Part shown: one piece after another, positions 22,580 to 33,341 of the stretch
How positions within the stretch are numbered: position 1 is the first letter of the stretch
Layout of the letters: every line of letters starts with the position of its first letter
DNA from: Staphylotrichum longicolle
Lineage: Eukaryota > Ascomycota > Sordariomycetes > Sordariales > Chaetomiaceae
DNA length: 64,000 nt
Direction: 5' to 3'
NCBI GenBank assembly: GCA_019096155.1
Contig: JAHCVI010000005.1
Span: forward strand, 382,468-446,467
Notes under the pieces: model-generated
Databases searched by the model: none
Told to the model about the DNA's origin: nothing
Seen by the model: only the letters and a program-made list of their open reading frames with translations
Translations under genes and position numbers: made by a program

Positions 22580-24181
22580 CTACTCGGCACCACCGCCTCT
22601 TAACCAGGCGTGACGGCAGGCCTGTGCAGCGGCCAGTCGTTCCTCGGGGAGCCAGCACAACAGGCCGCTGAGGAGATCGAGGAACGCCCCTTTGTCTTCG
22701 CCCTCCAGGGAGGTGACAAGAGACTCGAGTGACACGCCAGTGGGTACAGGAACAGGGCCCTTCCATGTACCTAAGGAGACCAGGACGGTTAGGACAAAGG
22801 AGGTTGGCTTCGTGTTGGAGAGGACGTTGGAATGGTGCTCACCATCTTCAGACCAATATTTACCAGCTTCCTCGCTTCTCTGGAGAAACTCGGGCGGCGG
22901 CGGACCCAGGAGCGCAGTCATGGCCGCAAGATGGCAGGCATCATTGAGCTCAGGGGATTCGGTCGCGTAGACGTCAAAGAGCGCCTTAGGCTCGAGCAAA
23001 CCCCACGCCTAACCCCATACACGGGTTAGAAGGTTAGAAAAGCACCGCTGCGCGAATGGAGGTCCCAGGAGGTTCTTACCAATAGCCCCACGGTCCACAG
23101 ATCCACGGGACTTCCCCACTCCATTTTCAAGATGACTTCGGGAGCTCGATATGGGAGGGGCATGGCAGGGCCGGTGTGCTCGCTGCCGATGCGTGCTTGG
23201 CCGAAGTCACAGATGGTGAGCGGACCTGCACCCCCCAGCATGTACCGAGACACGTAGACGAAGCGGTCGCCGTCTTGCTTCCGGGCTGCCGGCTCCAGAA
23301 TCTCGCCCTCTTCTACGTCAGCCAAAACAGCGTCGTCCGTTATAGCAATGAGCAAGTTGTCCGCATGCAGATCTGGCGTGGGGTTCAGTTTGTCAATCGT
23401 GCTGTTGCAGAGGCAGGCAATGTCCTCATTTTGGTACTCACCAGTGTGGACCACACCGGCGTGGTGGAGATAGTCCAAGCCGATGAGGACCTGGTTTAGC
23501 GAGCTCGTGACTAGCAGTTTCTGGAAGACGTGGTTGGGTTGCATCTCCTGTAGTGTCCTCAAGCTCATGCCCAACGGCGTCATGACGAAAACCTCGTGGT
23601 CGCCGTGCTGGCTTGTGAGCGTGAATGAATCATGGAGCTCGCGAACGTGCTGCATGCCGGGGTGGTCACCCATGTCCTGGACACTGGCCAGGTGGCGGTA
23701 GACGACACGCTCTTGGTTATGTTTCAAGGTGTTGATATGCACTTTGAGCGTCCAGTACTTCCCGTCCCTGTGTGGTGGTGGTTTCCTCGGGTCAACACTA
23801 CCTTAGGCAGGCTGGAACACCGGACAAGATGGATTACCTCAGGTCTCGGCCCAGCCACACAGTGGAAGTCGCGCCGTAGCCGAGCTTAGCCACCACCTGG
23901 TAATGCTCCCCGACGACCTCGCCCATGCGCATGGGATAGTAGTCTTCACGCTTGTAGAACGGCAGCTGCTCCTCCTCGACCCTGTCGGAGGGGTTGATGA
24001 GCCGGAATCCACTTGTTGGAAAAACACGCGGGGGCTGCGAGGCTGCCGCGATGGGCTGCGGGCGAGAGGACGACGCCATAGCGAGTGGCCATGTTAGCGG
24101 ATAGGCGTGGGACGGAACCCGGGGACGGGGAGATGGAAGAGGGCGTCGGAAGGCCGCTCGCAAAAGTCGGCGGGCAAACAT
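22580..24181 (-). CDS. SRPK-like serine/threonine kinase (5 exons, 439 aa)
   Basis: Exons 24181-23838, 23767-23442, 23372-23080, 23008-22843 and 22770-22580 total 1320 nt, all GT/AG. Kinase landmarks: Gly loop LGYGATSTVWLG (about residues 100-111), VAIK-type Lys123 in YWTLKVH, catalytic loop VVHTDLHADNLLI with Asp near 224, DFG in ICDFGQARIG, and APE in YRAPEVILKMEWG. The W after STV and the HTD triplet are typical of SR-protein kinases, which phosphorylate splicing factors. Here the catalytic-loop Lys (HTDIKPDN in classical SRPKs) is replaced by His-Ala, and there is no long spacer insert, so it belongs to the expanded fungal SRPK-like group. Start ATG 24181 gives MFARRLLRAAFRR, Arg-rich and possibly mitochondrial; an internal ATG at 24079 (MASSSRPQ) is an alternative. 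Confidence 0.9.
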
Positions 24182-24679
24182 GGGGCGGTTGGCGCCTGGC
24201 ACTTGAAGCTGTCGTTTCTGATGCTGGGCGTTGAGGGACAGCCACGGCGAAATTTACCTAAGATTTTGGATTGGGGCTGTGAGATTTGGGATTCGGTTGG
24301 AAGTTGGGACGCGGGTGGTCTGTGCCTCAGAGCCTGGTGAGCGGCTTGGCTGCACTTAGCTTGTCGTCAACTTGTTGGGCCTTCCCACGCCCCTTTTTCG
24401 TGGGGCCTGTTTACGGTGGAGATTGTGAGGCGAGGTCACCAAGGTGATCAGACGCACCACCCGGGGCCTAGTGTACCGGTAGACAAGATTCAAACTGATG
24501 GGAAACAGCACTACGTCACGAATTGCCCTTATGTTATCATCCTCACGTCCCGGGCCTCGAGCGATTATGAATAGCGTGGTTCTGAGGTAAGGATCTCTCC
24601 TTGGATTGATCTTCTTTTCCTCAATGCATGCACGCCGTCAACCCGCAACCAACTACTCGCCTACCCAACCCGCCCAAAC
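24182..24679. promoter_or_regulatory. Divergent promoter region, kinase gene and zinc-ribbon orphan
   Basis: 498 bp between two outward-facing starts. No defined motif recognised. Confidence 0.4.
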
Positions 24680-26103
24680 ATGACTTCGAACTGCCCTCAA
24701 TGCGGTGCCCAGATTGGCACGGCCTCTGTGCCGCAGGTCTCCGACTCGCAACATCCCGGCGATGAAGACCTGGGCCCTCCTGATCTGGATGATGGCAGGG
24801 ACCATTTGGACTCCGTCAAAGGGGATTTGATCTTGGACTGCAACAAGGACAATCTGCCAGCAGATCCCAACAAAAATGATCAAGGCGCTAGCCAGGACGA
24901 ACTCCGTAGGCTCAAGAGACTCATCTGCCCCTGTCCGTGTTTTCTGGAAGGTGTGGGAGGACCGGCAAAACAACTGACCCTGCGTCCGTTTCTTTGTGTT
25001 GACGCGGTCGGCGTCGTGAAGCCTGGCAGACCCCGCGAGACCCTGGACCGGACGGCGCTCAAGATGCAGGCCGCCATTCGCCGCGCAGGGGAGGGCTCGG
25101 CGGACACTCTCCTCAAGTCAAGGCGCCTCGCTAGGCGCGATAGGTTTTGGCAGAGGCCATCCAGAATGGGGAGAGCTTTTCAAGCCATCGGTGCCATCAT
25201 CTACGACATGGAGTGGACGAGTGATGGTGGCGAGCCCGAGCTGTTTGGCAACGCCGAGGGGTTGGCGGATGCCACGAACACGATCGGTCCAACCTTTAAG
25301 TTGCAGCCCGGGTGTTTCGGATGCTCTCCTGTGATTGAGCAGATGCTTCTCATAGATTACGGGCTTCCAGCGGATCCACTCTTCGAATTCGAGTGTTGGT
25401 ACCTCCTGCACGTTATGATCTGCTCTGGCCATTTGAGCTCATGCCTCTCATAGATGACCCACCATCCAGACCCACGAGGACAACTCCATCTTTTGATTCA
25501 TCGCTCTTCTATCGGGATGCTGTATGGTGCTTCGAGAGGTTTGCCAGCTTTCTCACGGCGACTGCATGGCGTTGGAAACAAGGCGACGCCATCCCGAATG
25601 AGAGAGCCTGGGATCTCATCGTTGATGAGCTAGAGGACGGTGGACCCTGGAAGGACGAATACCACGTGTGGAATGCCGCCACGATGTTCTACTACTTTCA
25701 CACTCGTCGCAAGCCAATCAGTGACTTGGCCCGGAAAGAAGGACACACGGAATACACCGGAATTCTTCAAGAGATGATCGCCGAAGTCCCAACAAGGGGA
25801 ACGGATCGGCTCCAACGCAAGCTGTCGCTCGACGTTAACTGGTTCATTCCTAAGTATGTAGATTCGGATTACCGGAACGGGATGGTATCCATGGCCTACA
25901 ATCTGGCAAGCCGCTACGGTTTCGAGCTCAGGATCCCCGATCCACCGGCTCCTCCGGCCCCCGACCCGGTGAGCTGGCGGGAATGGTTCGATTCGACGCT
26001 TGGCTTTGGCCAGGCCCGACATACGCAAAAGTCTAAAGATGAGGAGAAAGGAGTAAAGGAAGAGAAGTTGATTGAAGTGGAGGAAAAGGAGGGGAGCAAA
26101 TAG
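24680..26103 (+). CDS. Unrecognised protein with N-terminal CxxC zinc-ribbon-like motif
   Basis: ATG 24680 begins MTSNCPQCGAQIG, a CPxCG knuckle. The first frame is coherent to about 25311, and a second frame is clearly coding from about 25371 (VLVPPARYDLLWPFELMPLI) to TAA/TAG near 26103. Joining 24680-25311 to 25371-26103 (59-bp intron, donor GTGTTT, acceptor TTCCAG) gives 454 aa in frame; this junction is my tentative choice. An alternative is 25331-25437 as the intron. The C-terminal part has a conserved-looking segment around EDGGPWKDEYHVWNAATMFY and ends in a Lys/Glu-rich tail. No partner second CxxC is seen nearby (CPCPCF at about residue 92 is a candidate). Function unknown. Confidence 0.6.
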
Positions 26104-26888
26104 GAGCGTGGAGACACGCCAGTATGTACCTAACAAGAGCCCTCATGGACAAAAACAGCACGCACAAACTCGGTCCAAACCGTCTTGAGAGTTGAAACAA
26201 GTCTAGACATGTTGAAAGATCAGAGTGGTTGGACCTCCTACTTATGTCTGCTACTTCGTTTTGGTCTCTGCCATCGTCAAGTTCTTCCTTCTCGTCTTCT
26301 CCGTTTTCTTCCTCTTCCTTCTTTCCTTCTTTCCTTCTTTCAGTTATTTTCCTTCTTTCTTTTCGATCTTTTGTTTCCTCTTTTTTTTTCTCCCTTTTTC
26401 TTTTTCTTTCTCTTTTTTTCTTTGTTTTTTGTTTTCTTTCCTTTTGTTTTCTTCTATCAGGCATCCCGAAGAAGAAGGATTAGAACATGCGGGAAGCGGC
26501 TCCAAAAGAGCTCGACCTTGCTTCCCGTGGGGTGTCCAGAAACGCAGGATTCCGCTTTGCGTTTCCGTATGTAACGTAGCTTGGTGCTGATTTTGGCCTG
26601 CAGTGTTCCCCTTTTAGATCTTTGTCCAGAAGCAGGGGCCTGGCATGTCAATATCCAGTCAGTATCATTCCCGCTCTCAGCCACACAAGGAATCGGGCTC
26701 GGTTACGCAAGCAGGTAGCATGCTAGTAATCAGGCTAATAGAAGGCGAGCAAGATATGCTCAGCTCTTCGTTTCCCCCGGAGTTGTTGCCCCGTTGTTGA
26801 TTTTAAAAGACTACGCACCTTCTTTTCTTTGAACAGTTCTTAGTATTGTTACTTATCTGCAAAGCACCCATCCTTGATCAACTTCACC
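26104..26888. promoter_or_regulatory. Upstream region with a long pyrimidine tract
   Basis: Nothing codes here. Bases 26281-26457 are almost pure C/T on the plus strand, a composition common in fungal promoters. It ends about 430 bp before the start codon of the next gene. Confidence 0.5.
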
Positions 26889-28063
26889 ATGCAGAACAGT
26901 CTTCTCTCAGTCATCCTAGCCACGGCTGCCACGGGCCTGCTTGCAGAAGCCGCCCGGCCATGCGCCAATCCCGCCGGGGCGAACTTTCAGTACCTCATAG
27001 GCGACGTGCGGTACGACGGCCCTGGCCCGAGCAATAACGGCGAGCTGTCCACCATCGCAGTGAGCCTCCAGAGTCCTACCCGCACGCCCCTGTATGAATG
27101 CGTCGCCATGTGGCCTGAGGCATGGGCTGGCTGGTACAACAACGGTAGTAGTCCGGTGTGGGCTGACTGCGCCCCGGCCGCCGCCGGGTCCGGGCAAGAC
27201 GAGATGGTGTCGTTCGCCGTCGACTGGAGGAAAAAGAAGATCTATGTGGCACACGTATTTGCCTGCTCCGATAAACCAGGGTGAGTACCGCCGGATTTGT
27301 CGATCTCAGTCGACCTTGCTGTCGTACCGTTTGCAAAACCCAACCTTTTCGTTCGGACATGATGGACGGGGCCGTCTGGGATCCATACTTACCTACTGAA
27401 TTGGCACAGATCTGAGGGGTTAGCGATTGGGGCCAACACCCTGAACCTCAACTGCACCACAGCAACAGACGGGAGCAACCACTGTATCCCAAAGGGCACA
27501 AAGGACGGTTCTCCCGCTTTCAGCCCCATCATCACCACGTTGGCACAGACCCCTCTCAACGCCACATTGAGATGCGAAGCCCCGAAACCGTACCTGTCGT
27601 GGAAGCTCCAGGGTTGGGTCCGGTCCATCGAGCTGCATCCCGGGGTCGCCAAGCCTGCGTCCCAGAGTGGCCCGTCCTTCAAGCTCGTCAGCATTCCCGG
27701 CGGCAACTCGATGAACTGCACGACATCGGAGCCATGGAAGCAGACCAACGGCACCTCCGTGGGGACGTGCCAGTCTGCGAACCCCGGGATACCCGCGGCA
27801 AGCTTTTCGTTTGACTTCGGTCTCGGCATTCTCAGCATTTCTCAGCACTCCAAATGCACCGATTCGTAAGTCTACCTGTAGCCGGGGGTGCTGTTCTTTA
27901 CACTTGGTGGCGTCTAACGAGTGACTACCAAATACCTAGGCTTCGCAACGATATTGCTGGCGTGTTTTACATGCAGGACTCGTGCCAGCGCGGCGTCAAC
28001 GGCGACCGATATCAGCTCACCTGCACCTCGGGCCCTGTTTGGATCGGCACGGAAACCTTTTAG
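26889..28063 (+). CDS. Secreted orphan protein (323 aa, 3 exons)
   Basis: Start ATG 26889 (MQNSLLSVILATAATGLLAE), a signal peptide; the longer open frame upstream begins only at TTG. Exons 26889-27280, 27410-27865 and 27940-28063 sum to 972 nt. Introns are 129 and 74 bp with GTGAGT and GTAAGT donors and an acceptor preceded by TCTAACGAG. The mature chain is rich in Cys, Asn and Ser with several N-glycosylation sequons (for example NNGS, NCTT). It contains Trp and Gly in a beta-strand-like pattern, with cysteines spread over the length. I recognise no catalytic motif. An extracellular protein of unknown function is the best I can support. Confidence 0.8.
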
Positions 28064-28974
28064 GTCGTAGCCTGCTTGCAACCCGTTAATCAGAGATTTT
28101 TGTCCCAGAGAGATCTAGTACAGGGCGCGATCCTTTGTACTGCACGTGAGATTGGCCGGTCGTAGATCGAAGAACTTGGGCTCTCTTGGGGCGAATCTTA
28201 CCATGACCAGTGAAAATAAATAAGTACTAGGTATGTACGGAGCCAATGAGGTAGATAATGCATGCTGGCAAGGCAATCGTTAGGCAGGTATAGTTGTTTG
28301 CTAATCCGCCTGAAGGGCCCCTTAAATATAAAAAGTCCGTACGTAGTATGCTCTAGGGTAGTGCATCTAGTTTGGCGCGGTTAAGACCTCTGCTGGCCGC
28401 TTGACTCACGAATGGCATCACAGCAAGCCCAACCTGCTAGCGACATCATTCCGTCTTCGTTGTTGTTTGAAAGAGTTGCTATCTTGTCCTCGAGTGAGTG
28501 GTGTGGACGCTTTTACACAGGCAGGGAATATCGATATGCACAGGTGGCATCTCTTGTTTGGAATCCTAAGGTAGCAAGAGTAGGTAACATGGGTTGGCGG
28601 TTTGATGCAACATCACATGCGTGCCGGGCACGGGCCGGGGGTAGCCCATGCGGATTACCCGCTTCCATGCAGGGCGAATGCACAGGATCGAATCCCTAGT
28701 GGCTGGCTGCTTGTTGTTGGTTGTTGAGATGATCCCTCGCTTGCAACCCACCCACCCAGTCCTGTCCATCAGGTCATCCCCACCAGTTTTCCGTCCGTTT
28801 TCAAATGTGCCAGTACCCCTCTTCGGACCCTCGATTCCTTTGTTGATTTTTGTGCTACCCAAGGTGTCTGAAAGCCAATTTATTTTTTCCACAAAGAGTA
28901 CCTTGCCTACCTATTGATTGAGCCATCTTGGGCCATTAAGCGAACCCAGCAACACCTCTACCAGGTCCATCCCA
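28064..28974. other. Intergenic, about 0.9 kb
   Basis: No coding pattern. Around 28565 there is CCTAAGGTAGCAA, which resembles the large-subunit rRNA helix 69 core, but flanks do not match and I regard it as chance. Confidence 0.45.
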
Positions 28975-30627
28975 ATGTCTTCCCCGTCCGCAAACCCGGC
29001 TTCCACCACCGCGGCTCCGTCTCCGCCCGCCCCCGAAGCTCAGACAGCGGCGGAGCCCGTTCACGATATCCTCCCGGGTGAACACTGGACTCAGCAGGTG
29101 TTTAGAACCCCCCCCCCCCCCCCCCCCCCCCCCCCTTCTTCCCCTCTTGGGAACAAATCAAAATCAGAGGGCAACGGAGCTAGTGATTAACCACGGTCGC
29201 GTCAGCCTGCACCCGCTGCCGACGATGACGCCGACTCGACCTACGCCGAGACCCTCGGCAGCTCGACGAATTCGCTGTCGACCAGCATCCTCGAATATCG
29301 GACCATTCAGGGCAGGACGTTCCACAGCGACCGGACGCCGGCCGAGTACTGGTGCGTGTCAGATTTCGGGTATCGGGAGGCTGTAGGCGGTTTGGCATCA
29401 AGGAGCTCGCTAACAAAACTCTGCCGACCAGGGGACCGAACGATGACAAGCAGAATCAATTCTTGGATATTATGTGAGTTTCTGTTTTATCAGAGAGTTT
29501 CTGTTTTATCAGAGAGGATGCAGTGCTGGTGCCGAAATAGGTGCGGCGGCTGATCAATGGGTCCTCGCCGGTGATTTGCAGCCACCACTCTTTGACGCTT
29601 GTGCTGGACGGCAAGCTGTTTCTGGCGCCCGTGGATATGAACAAGGCCAAGAAGGTTCTGGACATCGGGACAGGAACAGGTACGAGATCATGTCTGAAAG
29701 ACAATAAAAATCTCACGCGAGATGCTAATTGCGCATTCTGTGAGCAGGAATATGGGCTATGTAGGTCGACTCAGACCAACCGGGTGTGGTGTCGTTGTGG
29801 GGCATCCACTGACATGCGGACAGCGACCTCGCGGACGAGCACCCCAACGTGCAGGTGATCGGCACCGACATCTCACCCATCCAGCCGGGCTGGGTGCCGC
29901 CCAATGTCTTCTTCGAGATGGAGGACGCGACGCAGGCATGGACGTTTGAGGAGAACAGCTTCGACTTTGTGCACATCCGCTACCTGTTTGGTTCCATCCC
30001 CGACTGGGACGAGCTGTTCAAGCAGGCGTACCGGGTGCTCAAGCCCGGAGGCTACATTGAGACGTTTGAGGCCGACGCCCTGGTGTTCTCTGAGGATGGC
30101 ACGGTGAAGGAAGGGTCGCCGCTCGACCAATGGGGCAAGGTGTTCAAGGAAGGGGGCAAGAAGTTTGGCCGGTCGTTTCTGGGTGTGAACGAGGACGTGC
30201 AGCGCAAGGGGCTTGAGGCGGCCGGGTTCAGCAACCTCAAGACCTTTGACTATAACGTGAGTGAGCTCCAGCGCTGTCCCCTTTCAAACAGCACTGACAA
30301 TGCCTTGGGCCAATAGACCCCGATGACGGGCTGGTCGACGGACAAGAAATGGAGGGAAATCGGCGAGTACAGCCACGCGGCGATGGAACAGGACCTGGAG
30401 GGTGAGTGGTTGGTGTCGAGCATGTGCAGGACGTGGCTGCTAACAAATGAACGCGCCAACCAGGCATGATCCTCTACATGTTCAAGGAGGTCATGGGGTG
30501 GTCGACGGTCGAGATCCACGCCTACATCGGCCACCTGCGACGGCAGCTGCGCGACAAGAGCGTGCACCCCGTCGCCAAACTGCGCTTGATCTATGCGCAG
30601 AAGCCCGAGGACGCCACCGCGGCTTGA
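28975..30627 (+). CDS. SAM-dependent methyltransferase, LaeA/TAM-like (8 exons, 367 aa)
   Basis: Exons 28975-29097, 29206-29351, 29432-29473, 29582-29679, 29748-29760, 29824-30256, 30317-30401 and 30464-30627 total 1104 nt, all phases matching. Motif I (VLDIGTGTGIWAIDLADEHP) is assembled from three exons, one only 13 nt long. It is followed by the acidic ribose-binding segment VIGTDISPIQP, FDFVHIRYLFGSI and the post-motif LKPGGYIETFE. This is the fungal class annotated as LaeA-like or 'TAM domain' methyltransferases, some of which regulate secondary metabolism. Substrate is unknown and there is no biosynthetic cluster beside it. The N terminus is Pro/Ala-rich and disordered. Intron 1 uses a weak GTGTTT donor and contains a 28-base C run; intron 3 contains a perfect 19-bp duplication. 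Confidence 0.9.
29108..29135. repeat. Poly-C homopolymer, 28 bases
   Basis: An uninterrupted C run inside intron 1 of the methyltransferase gene, 10 bases after the donor. Runs this long are hard to sequence, so the exact length is uncertain. Confidence 0.9.
29476..29513. repeat. Perfect 19-bp tandem duplication in methyltransferase intron 3
   Basis: Two adjacent copies of a 19-base unit beginning GAGTTTCTG and ending TTATCAGA. The copies directly follow the donor (GTGAG) and lengthen the intron to 108 bp. Confidence 0.85.
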
Positions 30628-31886
30628 TTCGCGAGATTCGTGAGTGCATGTGAGTGAGGGGGGCCACTGTTGGAACGGGAGAGACATCAGATGACGGCAG
30701 TCAACCCCATGGAGGTAGCATGTGGCATGTGGCATGGGGAGAAAGATTGCTGGCGGTTAGTCCCAATTTAGCAAGCGTGTCATTTGAAACATCGAATGCC
30801 ATTCTTTGCCCAGGATGGAGAACGTGCCCCTGGCGTGGGCGGGTGCTGGCGGATCTTGTCGCAGTGAGGCCCGTCCAGACGGCCTGTGTGTTTTTCGAGT
30901 GTTTTGTGCATCGAGTGTTGTTTCTGGTCCCCGCCACTTGCTGACTTTGCTGACTTTGCTGACTCAGCTGTGGTTGGCTCCAGCACGCCGGGAATGGGAT
31001 GACACCAGCTCGTGCGCGCCTGACATGAGATGGTGGGCAAGTCATCTGATGACGCAGGGTGAGGTTTAAGGTTTTGTTGCTGCCGGGACCCGAGCGAAGG
31101 ATGGAGATGGAAAGCGATGGGAAGACTCGGAAGAGAGGCTTGCAGATGCAAAGGGGCAGTTTCGGGGGCTGAGAAAACCTTGGAAGTGCATGAACCCAAG
31201 AACACACCTGAAGCCGTGGCGCGTTTCCAAGTGCCGGTGCACGGGCCAATCGACCGCTAAACAGCCCAGAAGAGGACCCTTGCCAGGGGGTTGTGGCCCG
31301 TTCGCTTCGCCTGCCCGTCTCAAGTCTGGGGCTCTGCAGCAGCCAAGCGTCTTGCATCTGAGACAAGCTTTTGGCGGAGAGCCAATTGCATGCACCGATC
31401 GAGTGTCAGATCGCGACAAGCCCTGCTCTCTTTCTCACTTTCCCATCTCCATTCCGAAATTCCGCATCTCCTGGCACATGGGCCTTTCGGGGGGCCCGTT
31501 CAAGAGGTGCTTGGTCCCCGTTTCCACTCTTTTTTCTCTTGGGGGCCCATTCTGCTCTCTCTTCTTTTTTTCTCTTCCTCTCTTTTTGTCTGTGATCGTC
31601 CAGTCCACTCCTTTCGGTTTCTCGTCCATCGTCTCGGGACCGCTCATTGCTGGGATGACATGAGAGTGCTGGTCGCTGGTCGCAGTCAGGTCCCCTTCGC
31701 TTCATATTCGCCATTCCTTTTGGACGCTCCTTATTTTGGATAATTTCTTCGCTGTCGCTGGTCGAGAATTCCTTTCATCAGACCCTTGTTGAGTGGGCCG
31801 AATCATCCGAGACGATCAATCCACTCTCTTTCTCACTGCTTCAACTCCTCGACTTCAATCACCCCAATTACACAAACACCGCCAAC
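30628..31886. other. Intergenic, about 1.26 kb
   Basis: No gene supported. At 30939-30965 a 9-base unit (TGCTGACTT) is repeated three times. From about 31430 to 31620 the DNA turns C/T-rich, as in a fungal leader ahead of the micro-protein gene. Confidence 0.45.
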
Positions 31887-32153
31887 ATGGGCCAGAATCT
31901 CTCTCTCTCGGAAAAGTTTGCCGACACCTCCAAGGCAACCCTCGCCCCCTGGGACCGCAATGCCGACATCATCCTCGGCATTGCCTGGGCCTGCTCCCTC
32001 TATGGCATCGGCATGATCTGGTGCGCCATCGCCCTGCTGCGCCGTTGGGCCAGCAGCGACAGGGGAGCCAATTTATTCTCGGTACTGGCCGCCTTTTTGT
32101 TATCGTCGGGATGGCCCGTCATATTAGCCTACTTCGCCTTTTCGGATCGGTAG
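31887..32153 (+). CDS. Two-TM micro-protein with MGxxxS N terminus (88 aa)
   Basis: Single exon from ATG 31887 (context CCAACATGGGC). The protein starts MGQNLS, which fits the N-myristoylation consensus MGxxxS. A helical-looking stretch containing LSEKFADTSKATLAPWDR follows. Two hydrophobic segments come next, near residues 27-50 (IILGIAWACSLYGIGMIWCA) and 63-85 (LFSVLAAFLLSSGWPVILAY), and it ends in FSDR. I do not recognise the family; lipidation and membrane anchoring are inferences. The pyrimidine-rich upstream DNA and the clean ORF support a real gene. Confidence 0.7.
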   Translation: MGQNLSLSEKFADTSKATLAPWDRNADIILGIAWACSLYGIGMIWCAIALLRRWASSDRGANLFSVLAAFLLSSGWPVILAYFAFSDR

Positions 32154-33341
32154 AGGCTGGGTGACGGGTTGGGCGTCGGGAATGGAAATGAACATCAACT
32201 CCATCTCGTACGGACGGGACGGGGCCCGGGGGCGGGAGCGGGATCGGCGTCGGGATTGCAACAAAGACCAGCAAAAGGCAAACACAGTTCCTTCATTGTC
32301 AGCTTCCTTGGCGGATTGCGGGGCTTGGAGACGAGCGTCCACCAACGGCGGGTGGTCCAAGGATGGGTTGACGGTAAGGGCGAGAGGAGAGAGGAGAGAT
32401 ACCAGCACAGGTTGCATTGCATCAGGGAGTGAGCAAGCGAGCGAGGGGTGGAGGAGTTGGAGCACATAATGTCGGGGTATATACGAAGCCGGCTGTCCAT
32501 ATGGATGGAACATGATTCTGAATCTCTCACTTGTACATTTTGACTTTCTTTCTTGCCCTGATTTCAACTTGTTTTGGTCGTTAACTGTGACTCCGATTCT
32601 TCTTCCACGTCAGCCACTTGCGGTCATAAGTCACCTCTAGTAATGGAGACGATCGAACCAACTGAGCTCCCAAGGCGGACCAGGTATTCAACCGACAGGA
32701 ACAATCATCACTTGGCTCAGAGCACCAAGGTGGCCACTTGAATTAGCTCACCAAAGTTGTACGTGCATTGGGCTGAGATCGGAGCACCAGATCCGGCGGG
32801 GATCGTCAAACAGGGTGGTCTCAGGGCCACCGTGACACTTCATGCAGACCCGCGCGGCACGGCGCCAAGGGTTGCCTTTCAAGGACTGAGCAGGTTACGC
32901 GCTTCCCAGCATGGAAACTCACTCGTCAGCTGGAAACGCCGACAACGAGACGGAAAGATAGCCACGGGAATGCCATTGGAGACTGGTTCCCAAGCCCGCT
33001 GATCCGTCTCACCTGATATGGCGTCCCGTCCCAACCAGACACGGCAGTCTGATCTGCGCCTGGCGAGATCCAAATCGTTGTTTGAGATCGGATCAAGCGA
33101 TCTGTAGACTGAAGAACTCATTTGGGACATGATGGATCATCGACCATCGTGTTGATAAAGCCCCTTCATCTGTCCTGACATCTCTCTCTCTCTTTCCCCA
33201 CCAGCCATCCCCAGCGCATTCCATTCCTTCAGAGTTGATCTCGCCTCAGGTTCCGTGAACCGTTTCATTCTCTTCTTGTTACTTTAATTCAGCAACCGCG
33301 AGCCGGTCTTTACCACTTAAACTCCCCAACAACTTACCAAA
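32154..33341. other. Intergenic, about 1.2 kb
   Basis: No gene supported. On the minus strand near 32680-32650 a GAGCTCAGTTGG string resembles a tRNA A box, but no B box follows. A TC dinucleotide run lies near 33181-33195, close to the next gene. Confidence 0.45.

Noticed and set aside
24680..26103. A frameshift in the zinc-ribbon orphan
   Set aside because: An intron (25312-25370) restores a continuous frame with GT/AG ends, so a mutation need not be assumed; the junction remains tentative.
28560..28585. Sequence resembling the core of large-subunit rRNA helix 69 (CCTAAGGTAGCAA)
   Set aside because: Flanking bases do not match rRNA; too short to be meaningful.
32650..32690. tRNA A-box-like GAGCTCAGTTGG on the minus strand
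   Set aside because: No B box or acceptor pairing downstream.
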